Assembly: GCF_900187265.1 (NCBI RefSeq)
Contig: NZ_LT906450.1
Coordinates: 2,595,444 to 2,659,443 of the forward strand
Source: Rhodococcus rhodochrous
Lineage (GTDB): Bacteria > Actinomycetota > Actinomycetes > Mycobacteriales > Mycobacteriaceae
Direction: 5' to 3'
Length of the DNA: 64,000 nt
Shown: one piece after another, positions 55,244-63,765 of the stretch
Position numbering within the stretch: the stretch's first letter is position 1
Layout of the letters: each line of letters opens with the position of its first letter
The notes under the pieces: model-generated
The model's database searches: none
Told to the model about the DNA's origin: nothing
The model's input: only the letters and a program-made list of their open reading frames with translations
Position numbers and translations under genes: made by a program

Positions 55244-56173
55244 ATGAACGAACCGATCGCCCGACTGCGGCGTCTACGCTCCGTCGAGCTCCGCACTCAC
55301 GCCGCCGCCGAATCCACCGACTTCTACTCCCAGGTCTGGGGTTTGCGCGTCGTCGAACAGGGCCGCGAAGGAGCCTGGTTGCGCGGTACCGGCGACCAGC
55401 ACCACGCCCTGCAGCTCACCCAGGCCGAACGGAACGGGCTGGGCCGCATCAGCTTCGCCGTCTCCACTCCCGCCGAGGTCGATGAGGCCGCACGACGCGT
55501 CGCCGCCCGCGGAATCCCCGTCGTCTTCGGCCCCGGACCTCTGGACGACGTCGGTGGGGGATACGGACTGCGGATCGTCGACCCCGAGGGCCGCGTCCTC
55601 GAGCTCGTCGCCGACACCCTCGCCGTCCCCGCCCTCGGCCGCGAGGATGCCGTTCCGGTCGGGGTCACCCACGTCGTGCTCAACACCGTCGGCATCGACG
55701 CTGCCGTCCGCTTCTACTGCGACGTGCTCGGTATGCGGGTCTCCGACTGGTCCGAACACCAGATGGCGTTCCTGCGCTGCAACTCCGATCACCACAGCAT
55801 CGCCTTCAACCAGGCGCAGTGGACCTCGGTCAACCACGTCGCCTACGAGATGCCGACCGTGGATCACTTCATGCGCGGCATCGGCCGGCTGCGCCACCAC
55901 GGCCAGCTGCCCCTGTGGGGGCCGGGCAAGCACGGTCCCGGTGACAACACCTTCTCCTATTTCGCCGATCCCGCCGGCCTGGTGTGCGAGTACACTTCCG
56001 GCATCGCGCAGGTCGACGAGGATCGCTGGCTGTGCCGGGTGTGGCGCCGGGTCCCGGAACTGTCCGACCTCTGGGGCACCGCCGGACCGCCGTCCCGTCA
56101 GGTGCGTGAGCACATGGCCGGCATTCCCGACCCCGGAGCCTTCGAACGCTACGACCTCGAGCGGGCGTCATGA
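55244..56173 (+). CDS. Type I extradiol ring-cleavage dioxygenase (VOC family)
   Basis: A 309-residue two-module VOC protein. The C-terminal module keeps the full extradiol set: metal ligands His143 (VTHVVLN), His198 (VNHVAYE) and Glu249 (LVCEY), and acid/base residues His183/184 (SDHHSIAF), His230 and Tyr239 (FSYFADPAG), at BphC-like spacing from the Glu. It should therefore be an active Fe(II) or Mn(II) dioxygenase opening a catechol next to the diol. Shine-Dalgarno ggaggg. First gene of a six-gene unit; its stop overlaps the hydrolase gene. Confidence 0.9.
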   Translation: MNEPIARLRRLRSVELRTHAAAESTDFYSQVWGLRVVEQGREGAWLRGTGDQHHALQLTQAERNGLGRISFAVSTPAEVDEAARRVAARGIPVVFGPGPLDDVGGGYGLRIVDPEGRVLELVADTLAVPALGREDAVPVGVTHVVLNTVGIDAAVRFYCDVLGMRVSDWSEHQMAFLRCNSDHHSIAFNQAQWTSVNHVAYEMPTVDHFMRGIGRLRHHGQLPLWGPGKHGPGDNTFSYFADPAGLVCEYTSGIAQVDEDRWLCRVWRRVPELSDLWGTAGPPSRQVREHMAGIPDPGAFERYDLERAS

Positions 56174-56964
56174 TCCACGTCGCCGACTACGGCACCGGAC
56201 CGGCCGTGCTGATGCTGCACGGCATCGGCGGCAGCTCCGACAGCTTCGCCCCGCAGTTCTCCGGACTCGGTGACTCCCTGCGCATCCTGGCCTGGGACGC
56301 GCCCGGTTACGCCCGCAGCGACGATCCCGACCGCCCGTTCGACCTCGACGACTACGCCGACGCCGCGGCCGACGTCATCCGCGCACACTGCGGCGACGAC
56401 GGCGCCCACGTCCTCGGCATGTCGTGGGGAGGCGTCGTCGCGACCCGCCTGGCCCTGCGCCACCCGGGCCTCGTGCGCAGCCTGATCCTCGGAGACTCCA
56501 CCGTAGGCTCGGGTACCGACGCCGACACCGCCTCGGCGATGCGGTCACGGGCCGCCGACCTCGCAGCGAACGGCCCCGCCGACTTCGCTGCCCGGCGCGC
56601 ACCGCGACTGCTCTCACGCGAGGCACCCGCCGACCTCGTCGACCGCACGACGGACATCATGGCCGGCTCGATCCGGCTACCCGGCTACGGCCACGCCGCC
56701 GAGTCGATGGCCGCGACAGACCACACCGGCGCCCTCGCCAACATCGACGTCCCCACTCTCGTGTTGTGTGGGGACGCCGACACCGTCACGGGTGTCCCCG
56801 CGAGTCAGGTACTCGCCGGCGGCATCCCCGGCGCGGTCTTCGTGACCCTCCGCGGCGCCGGGCACCTCGCCAACCAGGAACGTCCCGACGCCTTCAACGC
56901 GTGGACCGAATCCTTCGTCCACATCACCGAACGCCTGCGCGAACACACTCCCGCGCACGTCTGA
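56170..56964 (+). CDS. Alpha/beta hydrolase, probable meta-cleavage product hydrolase
   Basis: A 264-residue alpha/beta hydrolase with oxyanion region LHGIGGSSDSF, nucleophile elbow GMSWGG (Ser about residue 81), Asp in CGDADTVTG and His in RGAGHLANQ. It directly follows and overlaps the extradiol dioxygenase gene, as BphD- or MhpC-type C-C hydrolases do. It is the best candidate to cleave the ring-opened dienone. That role is inferred from context. Confidence 0.88.
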   Translation: MIHVADYGTGPAVLMLHGIGGSSDSFAPQFSGLGDSLRILAWDAPGYARSDDPDRPFDLDDYADAAADVIRAHCGDDGAHVLGMSWGGVVATRLALRHPGLVRSLILGDSTVGSGTDADTASAMRSRAADLAANGPADFAARRAPRLLSREAPADLVDRTTDIMAGSIRLPGYGHAAESMAATDHTGALANIDVPTLVLCGDADTVTGVPASQVLAGGIPGAVFVTLRGAGHLANQERPDAFNAWTESFVHITERLREHTPAHV

Positions 56965-56998
56965 CCCACTCGCATCTACTCCGGAACGGAGCATCACC

Positions 56999-57505
56999 AT
57001 GGCACTCGACTACACCACCTCGGACCTGAAGGAATTCACCGACTCGCTCATCCTCACCCGCGGCACCCGCCACGAGGACTGGGACACCCTCGGATTCCAG
57101 GCCAAGGCCGGCGACCGGTTCCGCCGCGCCCAGATCCGCTACGTCGGTTCCGGCGCCACCGGCAACCACGAGAACGACAACCGCACCATCCCGTCGCGCG
57201 GCTTCACCTTCTCCAACATGCTGCTGCCCGCCGGTGCCGAAGGCCCCGAGCACACCCACCACGACGCCGAGGAAGCGTTCTTCGTCCTCGAAGGCGAGGT
57301 CGAGGTCGGCATCCACCGCGACGGCGCCGTCGAGAAGCGCACACTCGGGTACCGCGACATGATCGTCGTTCCTGCCGGTGTGCCGCGCAGCCTCAAGAAC
57401 ACCGGCACCACCGACGCCCTGTTCTGCGTCATCATCGGCACGCAGAAGCCGCAGGTCCCGACCTACCCGGAGACCTCCGCCGTCTTCGGCATCTCCCGGG
57501 ACTGA
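56999..57505 (+). CDS. Cupin-domain protein
   Basis: A 168-residue single-domain cupin: EGPEHTHHDAEEAFFVLEGE as motif 1 with intact His-x-His and Glu ligands, and GYRDMIVVPAGVPRSLKNTG as motif 2. The metal site looks complete, so it could be an enzyme (isomerase, decarboxylase or dioxygenase) as well as a binding protein. It sits inside the extradiol operon, 2 bp before the first SDR gene. Confidence 0.85.
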   Translation: MALDYTTSDLKEFTDSLILTRGTRHEDWDTLGFQAKAGDRFRRAQIRYVGSGATGNHENDNRTIPSRGFTFSNMLLPAGAEGPEHTHHDAEEAFFVLEGEVEVGIHRDGAVEKRTLGYRDMIVVPAGVPRSLKNTGTTDALFCVIIGTQKPQVPTYPETSAVFGISRD

Positions 57506-57507
57506 GC

Positions 57508-58269
57508 GTGGGCACCCTCGACGACCGCACGATCGTCGTCACCGGAGCGGCGCGCGGCCTCGGACTGGCCATCGCGCGCCGCCTCGGCGACGCCGGCGCC
57601 GCGGTCTGGATTGCCGACATCAACCCGCACGGTGAGGACGCCGCCGCGAAACTGCGCGCCGACGGCATCGCCGCGCGGTTCGTACACGTCGACCTCGCCG
57701 ACGCCGACTCCGTCGATGCCTTCGCCGCGCAGGTCACCGCCGACGGACCGATCTACGGACTGGTCAACAACGCCGCGCTCGCCGACGGCGTCGGCGGCAA
57801 GGCCGTGCACGAGCTGGCTGTCGAGGACTGGGACCGGGTGCTCAACGTGAACCTGCGGGGCACCTTCCTCGTCAGCCGCGCCCTCGTCCCGTCGATCCTC
57901 GATTACGCCGAGCAGCACGGCACCGGCCGGGTCGTCGCCATCGGTTCCGACGCCGCGCTGTACGGATCGCCGCGCCTGACGCACTACATCGCCTCCAAGG
58001 GCGGAGTGTCGGCGCTGACCCGCACGATGGCCCGCGACCTCGGCCCGTATGGGGTCACCGTCAACACCGTCTCGCCCGGCCTGACGGAAAGTGAATCGGC
58101 ACAGTTCGTTCCGCAACACCGGCACGATCTGTACCGGCTGAACCGGGCGTTGACCCGGCCGCAGCAACCCGCCGATCTCGTCGGCGCCGTCGCCTTCCTC
58201 ATGGGTGACGAGGCGTCGTACATCACCGGGCAGGAACTGGTCGTCGACGGCGGCTTCGTCCTGCACTGA
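57508..58269 (+). CDS. Short-chain dehydrogenase/reductase, complete active site
   Basis: A 253-residue classical SDR. NAD(P) motif TGAARGLGLAIA, NNAA, catalytic Ser in AIGSDAALYG and YIASK (Tyr-x-x-x-Lys) are intact, as is the late SYITGQELVVDGGF. GTG start 57508. It should oxidise or reduce an alcohol/ketone in the pathway. It lies 2 bp after the cupin and 40 bp before a second SDR. Confidence 0.92.
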   Translation: MGTLDDRTIVVTGAARGLGLAIARRLGDAGAAVWIADINPHGEDAAAKLRADGIAARFVHVDLADADSVDAFAAQVTADGPIYGLVNNAALADGVGGKAVHELAVEDWDRVLNVNLRGTFLVSRALVPSILDYAEQHGTGRVVAIGSDAALYGSPRLTHYIASKGGVSALTRTMARDLGPYGVTVNTVSPGLTESESAQFVPQHRHDLYRLNRALTRPQQPADLVGAVAFLMGDEASYITGQELVVDGGFVLH

Positions 58270-58309
58270 CTCTTCGAGTCCTGCACTGATCTCACGGAAG
58301 GACCGGGTC

Positions 58310-59092
58310 GTGGACCTGCTTCTGAACAACCGCACCTGTCTCGTCACCGGCGGCAGCTCCGGCATCGGCCTTGCGACCGTCGCCATGTTGCTCGCGGAAG
58401 GTGCCAACGTCGTCACCTGCGCCCGCGACCTCGATCGACTGAACACTGCGCTGGACGCGTTGCCCGGCCGCGACCGGGCGCACGCCGCAGCCTGCGACGT
58501 CCGCGACCCCGCCGCGGTGGCTGCTCTCGTCCAGGGCGGATACGAGCGGTTCGGCGGACTCGACGGCCTGGTCAACAACGCCGGCAACTCGCGGATGAAG
58601 GCCCGCGCCGAGACCACCCTCGACGACTGGCGCGACGAGTTCGACCTGAAGTTCTCGAGCGTGCTCAACACCGTCGACGCAGCGCTCCCGCTGCTGCGGA
58701 AATCGGATGCGGCGTCGATCGTCAACATCTCCGCGGTGCTCGCGCGTCAGCCCGAGACCAAGCTGGTCACTACCAGCGCCGCACGGGCCGGACTGCTCAA
58801 TCTGAGCAAGTCGCTGTCGCTGGAACTGGCCCGCGACGGGATCCGCGTCAACTCGGTCGCCCTCGGTCTCGTCGACACCGGCCAGTGGCGTCACCGCTAC
58901 GAGAACTCCGGCTACACCGGAGGTTTCGACGAGTGGGAGGCCGAGATCGCCGCCGACCGCGGTATCGGGCTCGGACGCTTCGGCACCGCCGACGAGGTGG
59001 CCTTCCACATCGTCGGCCTGCTCTCACCCCGCTCGTCGTACGTGACGGGCACCAGCATCGACGTGTGCGGCGGTGTCGCGCGCTATGTCTGA
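58310..59092 (+). CDS. SDR-family protein lacking the catalytic Tyr and Lys
   Basis: A 260-residue SDR-fold protein with an intact cofactor motif (TGGSSGIGLATV) and NNAG. The active site reads T155-S-A-A-R159 where Tyr-x-x-x-Lys is expected; Ser141 remains. The fold elements after it (GIRVNSVALGLVDTGQWRHR, YVTGTSIDVCGG) are normal. It may catalyse a different step, act as partner of the preceding SDR, or bind cofactor without reduction. GTG start with ggaagga upstream. Confidence 0.88.
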   Translation: MDLLLNNRTCLVTGGSSGIGLATVAMLLAEGANVVTCARDLDRLNTALDALPGRDRAHAAACDVRDPAAVAALVQGGYERFGGLDGLVNNAGNSRMKARAETTLDDWRDEFDLKFSSVLNTVDAALPLLRKSDAASIVNISAVLARQPETKLVTTSAARAGLLNLSKSLSLELARDGIRVNSVALGLVDTGQWRHRYENSGYTGGFDEWEAEIAADRGIGLGRFGTADEVAFHIVGLLSPRSSYVTGTSIDVCGGVARYV

Positions 59093-59102
59093 AAGGAATG
59101 TC

Positions 59103-60746
59103 ATGACCGCACGCTCGGGTAACGGTGGGGATCTGCTGGTCCAGGTGCTGCGCGAGGCCGGTGTCGACACCGTCTTCGGCATCGTCAGCGTGCACAACCA
59201 GCCGCTGGTGGAAGCGGTGAGCCGGCAACTGCGGTTCGTGCCCGTGCGACACGAGGCGACCGCCGTCAACGCCGCCGACGGATACGCCCGTGCCACCGGA
59301 GGACTCGGCTGTGCCCTCACGAGCACCGGCACGGGGGCCGGCAACGCCGCCGGATCCCTCATCGAATCCCTCAGTGCCGGAACGCCGGTGCTCCATGTGA
59401 CGGGACAGATCGAGTCGCGCTTCCTCGGCTCGGGACGCGGGTTCATCCACGAGACGAAGGACCAGCTCGGCATGCTCGAGGCGGTCTCGGCGCACGCCGC
59501 GACGATCCTCGACACCGGCAGCGCCGGAAAAGTACTGCGCGAAGCCGTCGCCCACGCGTTGTCGACACCGGGCGGACCGGCCAGCATCGAATGGCCGATC
59601 GACCTGCAGTACGCCGACGACTACACCCTCGAACCGGCACCGGTCACGCTCGGGACGCCGCGCAACGCGGACCGCACCCAGGTGGAGGCGGCGCTCGCTG
59701 CGATCGCGCAGGCCCGGCGACCGGTGATCTGGGCGGGTGGCGGGTCAGCGCGGGCAGGGGACGCGCTGACCGCCCTCGTCGACCGCTGGGGTGTGCCGCT
59801 GCTGACCAGTAACTCCGGTCGCGGCGCCGTGCCGGAGAGCCACCCGCTGTGCATCGGCAATTACGGCTCGTCGCCGCTCGGCCGGGCGCTGCTCGCCGAC
59901 GCCGACCTCGTGGTCTCGCTGGGCACCCACTTCCGTTCCAACGAGACCGGCGACTATTCGATCCCGATGCCCCCGCGGCACGTGCAGGTGGACCTGGATC
60001 CGGCCGCGCCCGGCCGTGTGTTCGCCGCGGATCTGCCGGTCGTCGGCGAGGTCGGTGAATTCCTCTCGGCGGTACTGGGACTCGATGGACTCGGCGATGC
60101 CGTCGAGGCAGCGTGGACGGAACGCGCCTGCGAGACCCGGCAGCGTGTACGGGAGAACCAGCGCCACGGACTCGGTGACCACGCGGTCTTGTGCGATGCG
60201 GTGCGCGCCGTGCTGCCCGACGATGCCGTCATCGCCCGGGACGTGACGATCGCGTCGAGTTCGTGGGGCAACCGACTCCTGCCCGTCTACGACCCGCGCA
60301 GCAACATCTTCCCGCGCGGCGGCGGCATCGGGCAGGGCCTCGGCATGGCGATCGGCGCGGCCCTGGCCGACGAGACCCGGCCGACCCTGGCGCTCGTCGG
60401 GGACGGGGGACTGGCGGTGCACCTCGGTGAGGTCCTGACGATGGCGCAGGAGAAGCCGTGGCTGGTGCTCCTCGTGTGCAATGACGGCGGTTACGGCGTA
60501 CTGCGCAACATGCAGACCGGCTCGGGGCAACGGCCCTACGCCGTCGACCTGACCACCCCGGACTTCGCGCTGCTCGCGCGGGCGATCGGGGTCGAGTACC
60601 GGCGCATCGGATCGGCGGGGGAGGCGCACCCGGTGCTCGAGGGTGCGGTGTCGCTGCAGGCCCCGGCGATCGTCGAGGTCGACCTGGCCTCGTACGGGGA
60701 GATGCCGGCGCCGTTCACGCCACCGGTGACGGTCCCGGGCACGTAG
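59103..60746 (+). CDS. Thiamine-diphosphate-dependent enzyme (acetolactate synthase/decarboxylase family)
   Basis: A 547-residue three-domain ThDP enzyme. The activating Glu is residue 51 (RHEATAVNAADGYARA). The C-terminal GDGGLAVHLGE ... CNDGGYGVL is the ThDP/Mg motif. Relatives include benzoylformate decarboxylase, acetolactate synthase and lyases. In this operon a decarboxylation or C-C bond cleavage/formation on a 2-oxo acid or acyloin is likely. ATG 59103 has gaaagga upstream; the in-frame ATG at 59073 overlaps the SDR gene. Last gene of the second transcription unit. Confidence 0.9.
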   Translation: MTARSGNGGDLLVQVLREAGVDTVFGIVSVHNQPLVEAVSRQLRFVPVRHEATAVNAADGYARATGGLGCALTSTGTGAGNAAGSLIESLSAGTPVLHVTGQIESRFLGSGRGFIHETKDQLGMLEAVSAHAATILDTGSAGKVLREAVAHALSTPGGPASIEWPIDLQYADDYTLEPAPVTLGTPRNADRTQVEAALAAIAQARRPVIWAGGGSARAGDALTALVDRWGVPLLTSNSGRGAVPESHPLCIGNYGSSPLGRALLADADLVVSLGTHFRSNETGDYSIPMPPRHVQVDLDPAAPGRVFAADLPVVGEVGEFLSAVLGLDGLGDAVEAAWTERACETRQRVRENQRHGLGDHAVLCDAVRAVLPDDAVIARDVTIASSSWGNRLLPVYDPRSNIFPRGGGIGQGLGMAIGAALADETRPTLALVGDGGLAVHLGEVLTMAQEKPWLVLLVCNDGGYGVLRNMQTGSGQRPYAVDLTTPDFALLARAIGVEYRRIGSAGEAHPVLEGAVSLQAPAIVEVDLASYGEMPAPFTPPVTVPGT

Positions 60747-60790
60747 ACGAGCTGAAAAAAAGAAATCTCGCTCGACTGTGGCGCGCGTAA

Positions 60791-60808
60791 CATATTAGCG
60801 CTAAGATA
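60791..60808. promoter_or_regulatory. TTAGCGCTAA operator copy 3, before the reductase gene
   Basis: catattagcgctaagata matches the 55197 palindrome at 16 of 18 positions. Again taagat (60802-60807) is positioned as a -10 element, 34 bp before the reductase ATG. Confidence 0.72.
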
Positions 60809-60841
60809 CTAAGCACTGAATCAATTACTCGGAGGGTGATC

Positions 60842-61792
60842 ATGGCTGCTGAGACCGTCGACCTCATGGTCCGTCAGATGCGGGTCGAATCCACCGGAGT
60901 CCTCTCGCTCCGACTGGAGCGACCCGACGGAGCGGCCGTGGACCACTGGACCCCCGGCGCCCACCTCGACCTGCACCTCGGCGGTGGTCACATCCGGCAG
61001 TACTCCCTGTGCGGCGACCCCGACGACAAGACCGGCTACCGCGTCGCCGTACTGCACGAGAAGGCCGGCCGCGGCGGATCCCGTCGTGTCCACGAAATCA
61101 TCCGCCCGGGCGACGTCGTCACCGTCAGCGCCCCGCGCAACAACTTCGAGCTGCTGCCCTCGCCGCGCTACGTCTTCCTCGCCGGCGGCATCGGCATCAC
61201 CCCCATCCTCGCGATGGTCCGCGAAGCCGACCGCGCCGGTGTCGACTGGGAGCTGCACTACGGCGGCCGCTCGAAGGAGACGATGGCCTTCCTCGACGAA
61301 CTCGCGCCCTACGGCGACCGGGTGCACCTCGTCGCCGAGGACGCCGACGGAATGCTCGACCTGCCATCGATCCTCGGCGATTCCCGGCCCGACACCCTCG
61401 TCTACGCCTGCGGGCCCGAAGGGTTGCTCACCGCCGTCGAGTCTTTCGCCGACCGCTGGCCGGCCGAGGCCATCCGGCTCGAACGGTTCAAGGCCAGGGA
61501 ACGCGAGGCCGACGCTGCTGCCGACGCGTCGTTCACGGTGGTGTGCGAACGCTCCGGAATCTCCGCCACCGTCGCACCCGAGAAGACCGTCCTCGACACC
61601 CTCGAGGAAGCCGGTGTGGACGTACCGAACTCGTGCCGCGAAGGAATCTGCGGCACGTGCGAGACCCGCGTCCTGTGTGGGACTCCCGACCACCGCGACT
61701 CCCTGCTCTCGGCCGCCGAACAGGAGTCCGGCGCCACCATGATGATCTGTGTCTCCCGCGCCCGCTCCACCGAGCTGGTGCTGGATCTGTAG
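60842..61792 (+). CDS. Phthalate-dioxygenase-reductase-type electron transfer protein
   Basis: A 316-residue iron-sulfur flavoprotein in the order FMN domain (RQYSLCGDP), NAD domain (AGGIGITPIL, YACGPEGLL), C-terminal plant-type 2Fe-2S domain (NSCREGICGTCETRVLCG plus a late Cys in MICVSRA). This is the layout of reductases serving Rieske oxygenases. It passes electrons from NADH to the Rieske protein encoded two genes later. ATG 60842 has ggaggg 5 bp upstream. Confidence 0.95.
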   Translation: MAAETVDLMVRQMRVESTGVLSLRLERPDGAAVDHWTPGAHLDLHLGGGHIRQYSLCGDPDDKTGYRVAVLHEKAGRGGSRRVHEIIRPGDVVTVSAPRNNFELLPSPRYVFLAGGIGITPILAMVREADRAGVDWELHYGGRSKETMAFLDELAPYGDRVHLVAEDADGMLDLPSILGDSRPDTLVYACGPEGLLTAVESFADRWPAEAIRLERFKAREREADAAADASFTVVCERSGISATVAPEKTVLDTLEEAGVDVPNSCREGICGTCETRVLCGTPDHRDSLLSAAEQESGATMMICVSRARSTELVLDL

Positions 61793-61805
61793 AAAGGACC
61801 TCCCG

Positions 61806-62021
61806 ATGGATCGGTACCTGGTGATCAATCAGGCCCGCACGGCCGACCCCACCCCCTACGAGATCAAACTCGCCAAGGCCATCGAAGCCGTCTTCGGATC
61901 CGGCGTCCACGACCTCGACGGACTCGTCCGCGGACTCAACGCCTCCGGTATCCACGCGCCCGACGCGCAGGAATGGACCGCCCAATCGTTCACCGCCGAG
62001 ATGCGCCGGATCGGAGCCTGA
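61806..62021 (+). CDS. Small recombinase-like helix-turn-helix protein
   Basis: A 71-residue protein: a short lead, then TPYEIKLAKAIEAVFGSGVH, a helix-turn-helix and NASGIHAPDAQEWTAQSFTA, similar to the DNA-binding tail of serine recombinases. Small proteins of this type are often encoded beside Rieske oxygenase genes, but their job is unknown; I see no catalytic recombinase domain. It lies 13 bp after the reductase and 2 bp before the Rieske gene. Confidence 0.75.
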   Translation: MDRYLVINQARTADPTPYEIKLAKAIEAVFGSGVHDLDGLVRGLNASGIHAPDAQEWTAQSFTAEMRRIGA

Positions 62022-62023
62022 CC

Positions 62024-63049
62024 ATGGTCAATCGACTGCACCGCAACCTGACCGCCGACGAGATCTTCGCGACCGGCATGCGCAACCAGTGGCACGCCGT
62101 GTGCCCTTCGGACTTCGTGGAACGCGGCAGCATCCGCAAGCTGCGCCGGCTGGGGGAGGACTGGGTCCTCTACCGTGGCTCCGACGACACCGTCCGCATG
62201 CTCGCAGACCGCTGCCCGCACCGCGGCGCACCGCTCTCGCAGGGTGTGCACCTCGGCGACCGCATCGCCTGCAAATACCACGGCGTCGAGGTCGACGGCA
62301 CCGGCACCGTCGCGAAGGTTCCGGGTATGCCCGGCTGCAACCTCGAAGGCAAGAAGCTGGTGACTTCCCTGCCCGTGCGCGAGGTGGGCGGCGCGATCCT
62401 CGCGTGGTTCGGCACCGACCCCGACGTCGAACCCGCACCGCTGGATCTTCCGGACCCGCTTGTGGACGAGGATGTCTCGGCCTTCCTCTGCTACGCCGAA
62501 TGGGAAGCACCGTGGCGGTTCGCCCTCGAGAACCTCCTCGACCCCATGCACGGTGCGTTCCTGCACCACGAATCGCACTCGATGTTCGGCGGCGAGACCT
62601 CCGCGCGGTTCCGTATCCGCGAGACCGATCGCGGATTCTTCTTCGAGAAGACCGATCAGCGCGGCGTCAACTTCGACTGGGTCGAGTACTGCCGCACCGG
62701 CGTCGACTGGGTGGACCTCGAGATCCCGTATCCGCCCACGGCCGGCCCGGGCGGACCGTTCGGGATCGTCGGCATGGGCACCCCCATCGACGCCGAGACC
62801 ACAGCGGTGTTCTTCTGGCGTTACCGCCGGGTGCAGGGCTGGGAACGCGACGTGTGGCGGTTCCTGTACCGCACGGTGCTCGAGGAACGTCACTGGGAGG
62901 TCCTCGAACAGGACCGCATCATGCTCGAGGGCATGGCCCCCGACGCAGATCAGGCCGAGAACCTCTACCAGCACGACCTCGGGGTGATGCGCCTGCGTCG
63001 CCTGTACCGTTCCCGCGCCGACGAACTCGCCAAGGAGATGGCCGGCTGA
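62024..63049 (+). CDS. Rieske non-haem iron oxygenase, terminal component
   Basis: A 341-residue single-chain Rieske oxygenase. The 2Fe-2S ligands are Cys64, His66, Cys83 and His86 (CPHRGAP, CKYHG). The mononuclear iron site is in ENLLDPMHGAFLHH (Asp173 bridge, His176, His181), with a later Asp in EQDRIMLEG. The length and reductase partner fit the phthalate dioxygenase / O-demethylase (VanA-like) branch, so it may hydroxylate or demethylate an aromatic acid. Last gene of the third unit, followed by a strong terminator. Confidence 0.94.
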   Translation: MVNRLHRNLTADEIFATGMRNQWHAVCPSDFVERGSIRKLRRLGEDWVLYRGSDDTVRMLADRCPHRGAPLSQGVHLGDRIACKYHGVEVDGTGTVAKVPGMPGCNLEGKKLVTSLPVREVGGAILAWFGTDPDVEPAPLDLPDPLVDEDVSAFLCYAEWEAPWRFALENLLDPMHGAFLHHESHSMFGGETSARFRIRETDRGFFFEKTDQRGVNFDWVEYCRTGVDWVDLEIPYPPTAGPGGPFGIVGMGTPIDAETTAVFFWRYRRVQGWERDVWRFLYRTVLEERHWEVLEQDRIMLEGMAPDADQAENLYQHDLGVMRLRRLYRSRADELAKEMAG

Positions 63050-63057
63050 CGAACGGA

Positions 63058-63089
63058 AGAGCGGCGGAGACTTCGGTCTCCGCCGCTCT
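63058..63089. terminator. Strong terminator after the Rieske gene
   Basis: Perfect 14-base arms (agagcggcggagac / gtctccgccgctct) with a ttcg tetraloop, 8 bp beyond the stop. It may also serve the converging MarR gene. Confidence 0.85.
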
Positions 63090-63143
63090 CGCGTATGTGG
63101 GGTGTGTGATCCGTCGGCATGCAACGGTATCGACGATCAGTGG

Positions 63144-63665
63144 TCAGCCACCCTGGTGCCGGACGAGCGAGTGCTCGAGCTTGCGCAGCAACTGCACGAG
63201 TTCGGCCTGATCGTTCTTCGGCAGCTCGGCGAGCATGCGCGTCTCGTTCTCGAAGTGTGCGACGGCGATCTCGTCGATGAGTTTCTTTCCGGCAGGTGTG
63301 AGTTCGGCGTAGACGATGCGCCGATCCTCTGCGTCGCGTTCACGCCGCACCAGTCCGGCCTTCTCGAGGCGGTCGATGCGCAGTGTGATCCCACCTGTGG
63401 TGACCAGTGAACTCTCCGCGAGCTGACCCGAGGTCATGCGGTACGGCTTTCCGGCGCGGCGCAGTGCGGCCAGGACGTCGAACGAGGCCATGTTGATGCC
63501 GTACTCGTCGAAGACTCGGCCGATCGCACTCTGATACCGCAGATACGTGCGGTGAAGGCGTCCCAGCACCTCGAGGGGAGTGACGTCCAGTCCGGGCCAC
63601 TCGCGGGCCCACTGGTCGACGATGTCGTCGACGGCGTCACGGTCGGGAACCCTGTCGCGCCCCAC
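63144..63665 (-). CDS. MarR-family transcriptional regulator, probable controller of the catabolic units
   Basis: A 173-residue MarR protein: helix-rich dimer ends and a winged HTH (MTSGQLAESSLVTTGGITLR, then IDRLEKAGLVRRERDAEDRR). I chose GTG 63665 because gaggagggg lies 5 bp before it. An in-frame ATG at 63722 lacks such a site and falls within a sequence resembling the cluster's operator. Its position at the end of the catabolic block, plus the shared palindromes, makes it the likely repressor of the three units and of itself. Confidence 0.88.
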   Translation of the reverse strand: MGRDRVPDRDAVDDIVDQWAREWPGLDVTPLEVLGRLHRTYLRYQSAIGRVFDEYGINMASFDVLAALRRAGKPYRMTSGQLAESSLVTTGGITLRIDRLEKAGLVRRERDAEDRRIVYAELTPAGKKLIDEIAVAHFENETRMLAELPKNDQAELVQLLRKLEHSLVRHQGG

Positions 63666-63704
63666 GTGCCCCTCCTCGTGCTGTCGGAAATATCCGGGCT
63701 CAGT

Positions 63705-63722
63705 GGTTGAGTGCCAAGACAT
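63705..63722. promoter_or_regulatory. Degenerate operator-like site before the MarR gene
   Basis: On the minus strand tcttggcactca resembles the tcttagcgctaa core (differences at the centre and in the right half). Its place between the Rid gene stop and the MarR start fits weak autoregulation. Evidence is limited to one good half-site. Confidence 0.35.
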
Positions 63723-63765
63723 CCTTCACGATACGGGCAACGCGGGGGCGTGGGGAGTTCGGGTC

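Noticed and set aside
61806..62021. Fragment of a serine recombinase indicating a mobile element
   Set aside because: The frame is complete, tightly packed between reductase and Rieske genes, and this small HTH type is commonly found beside Rieske genes; no other mobile sequence is present.
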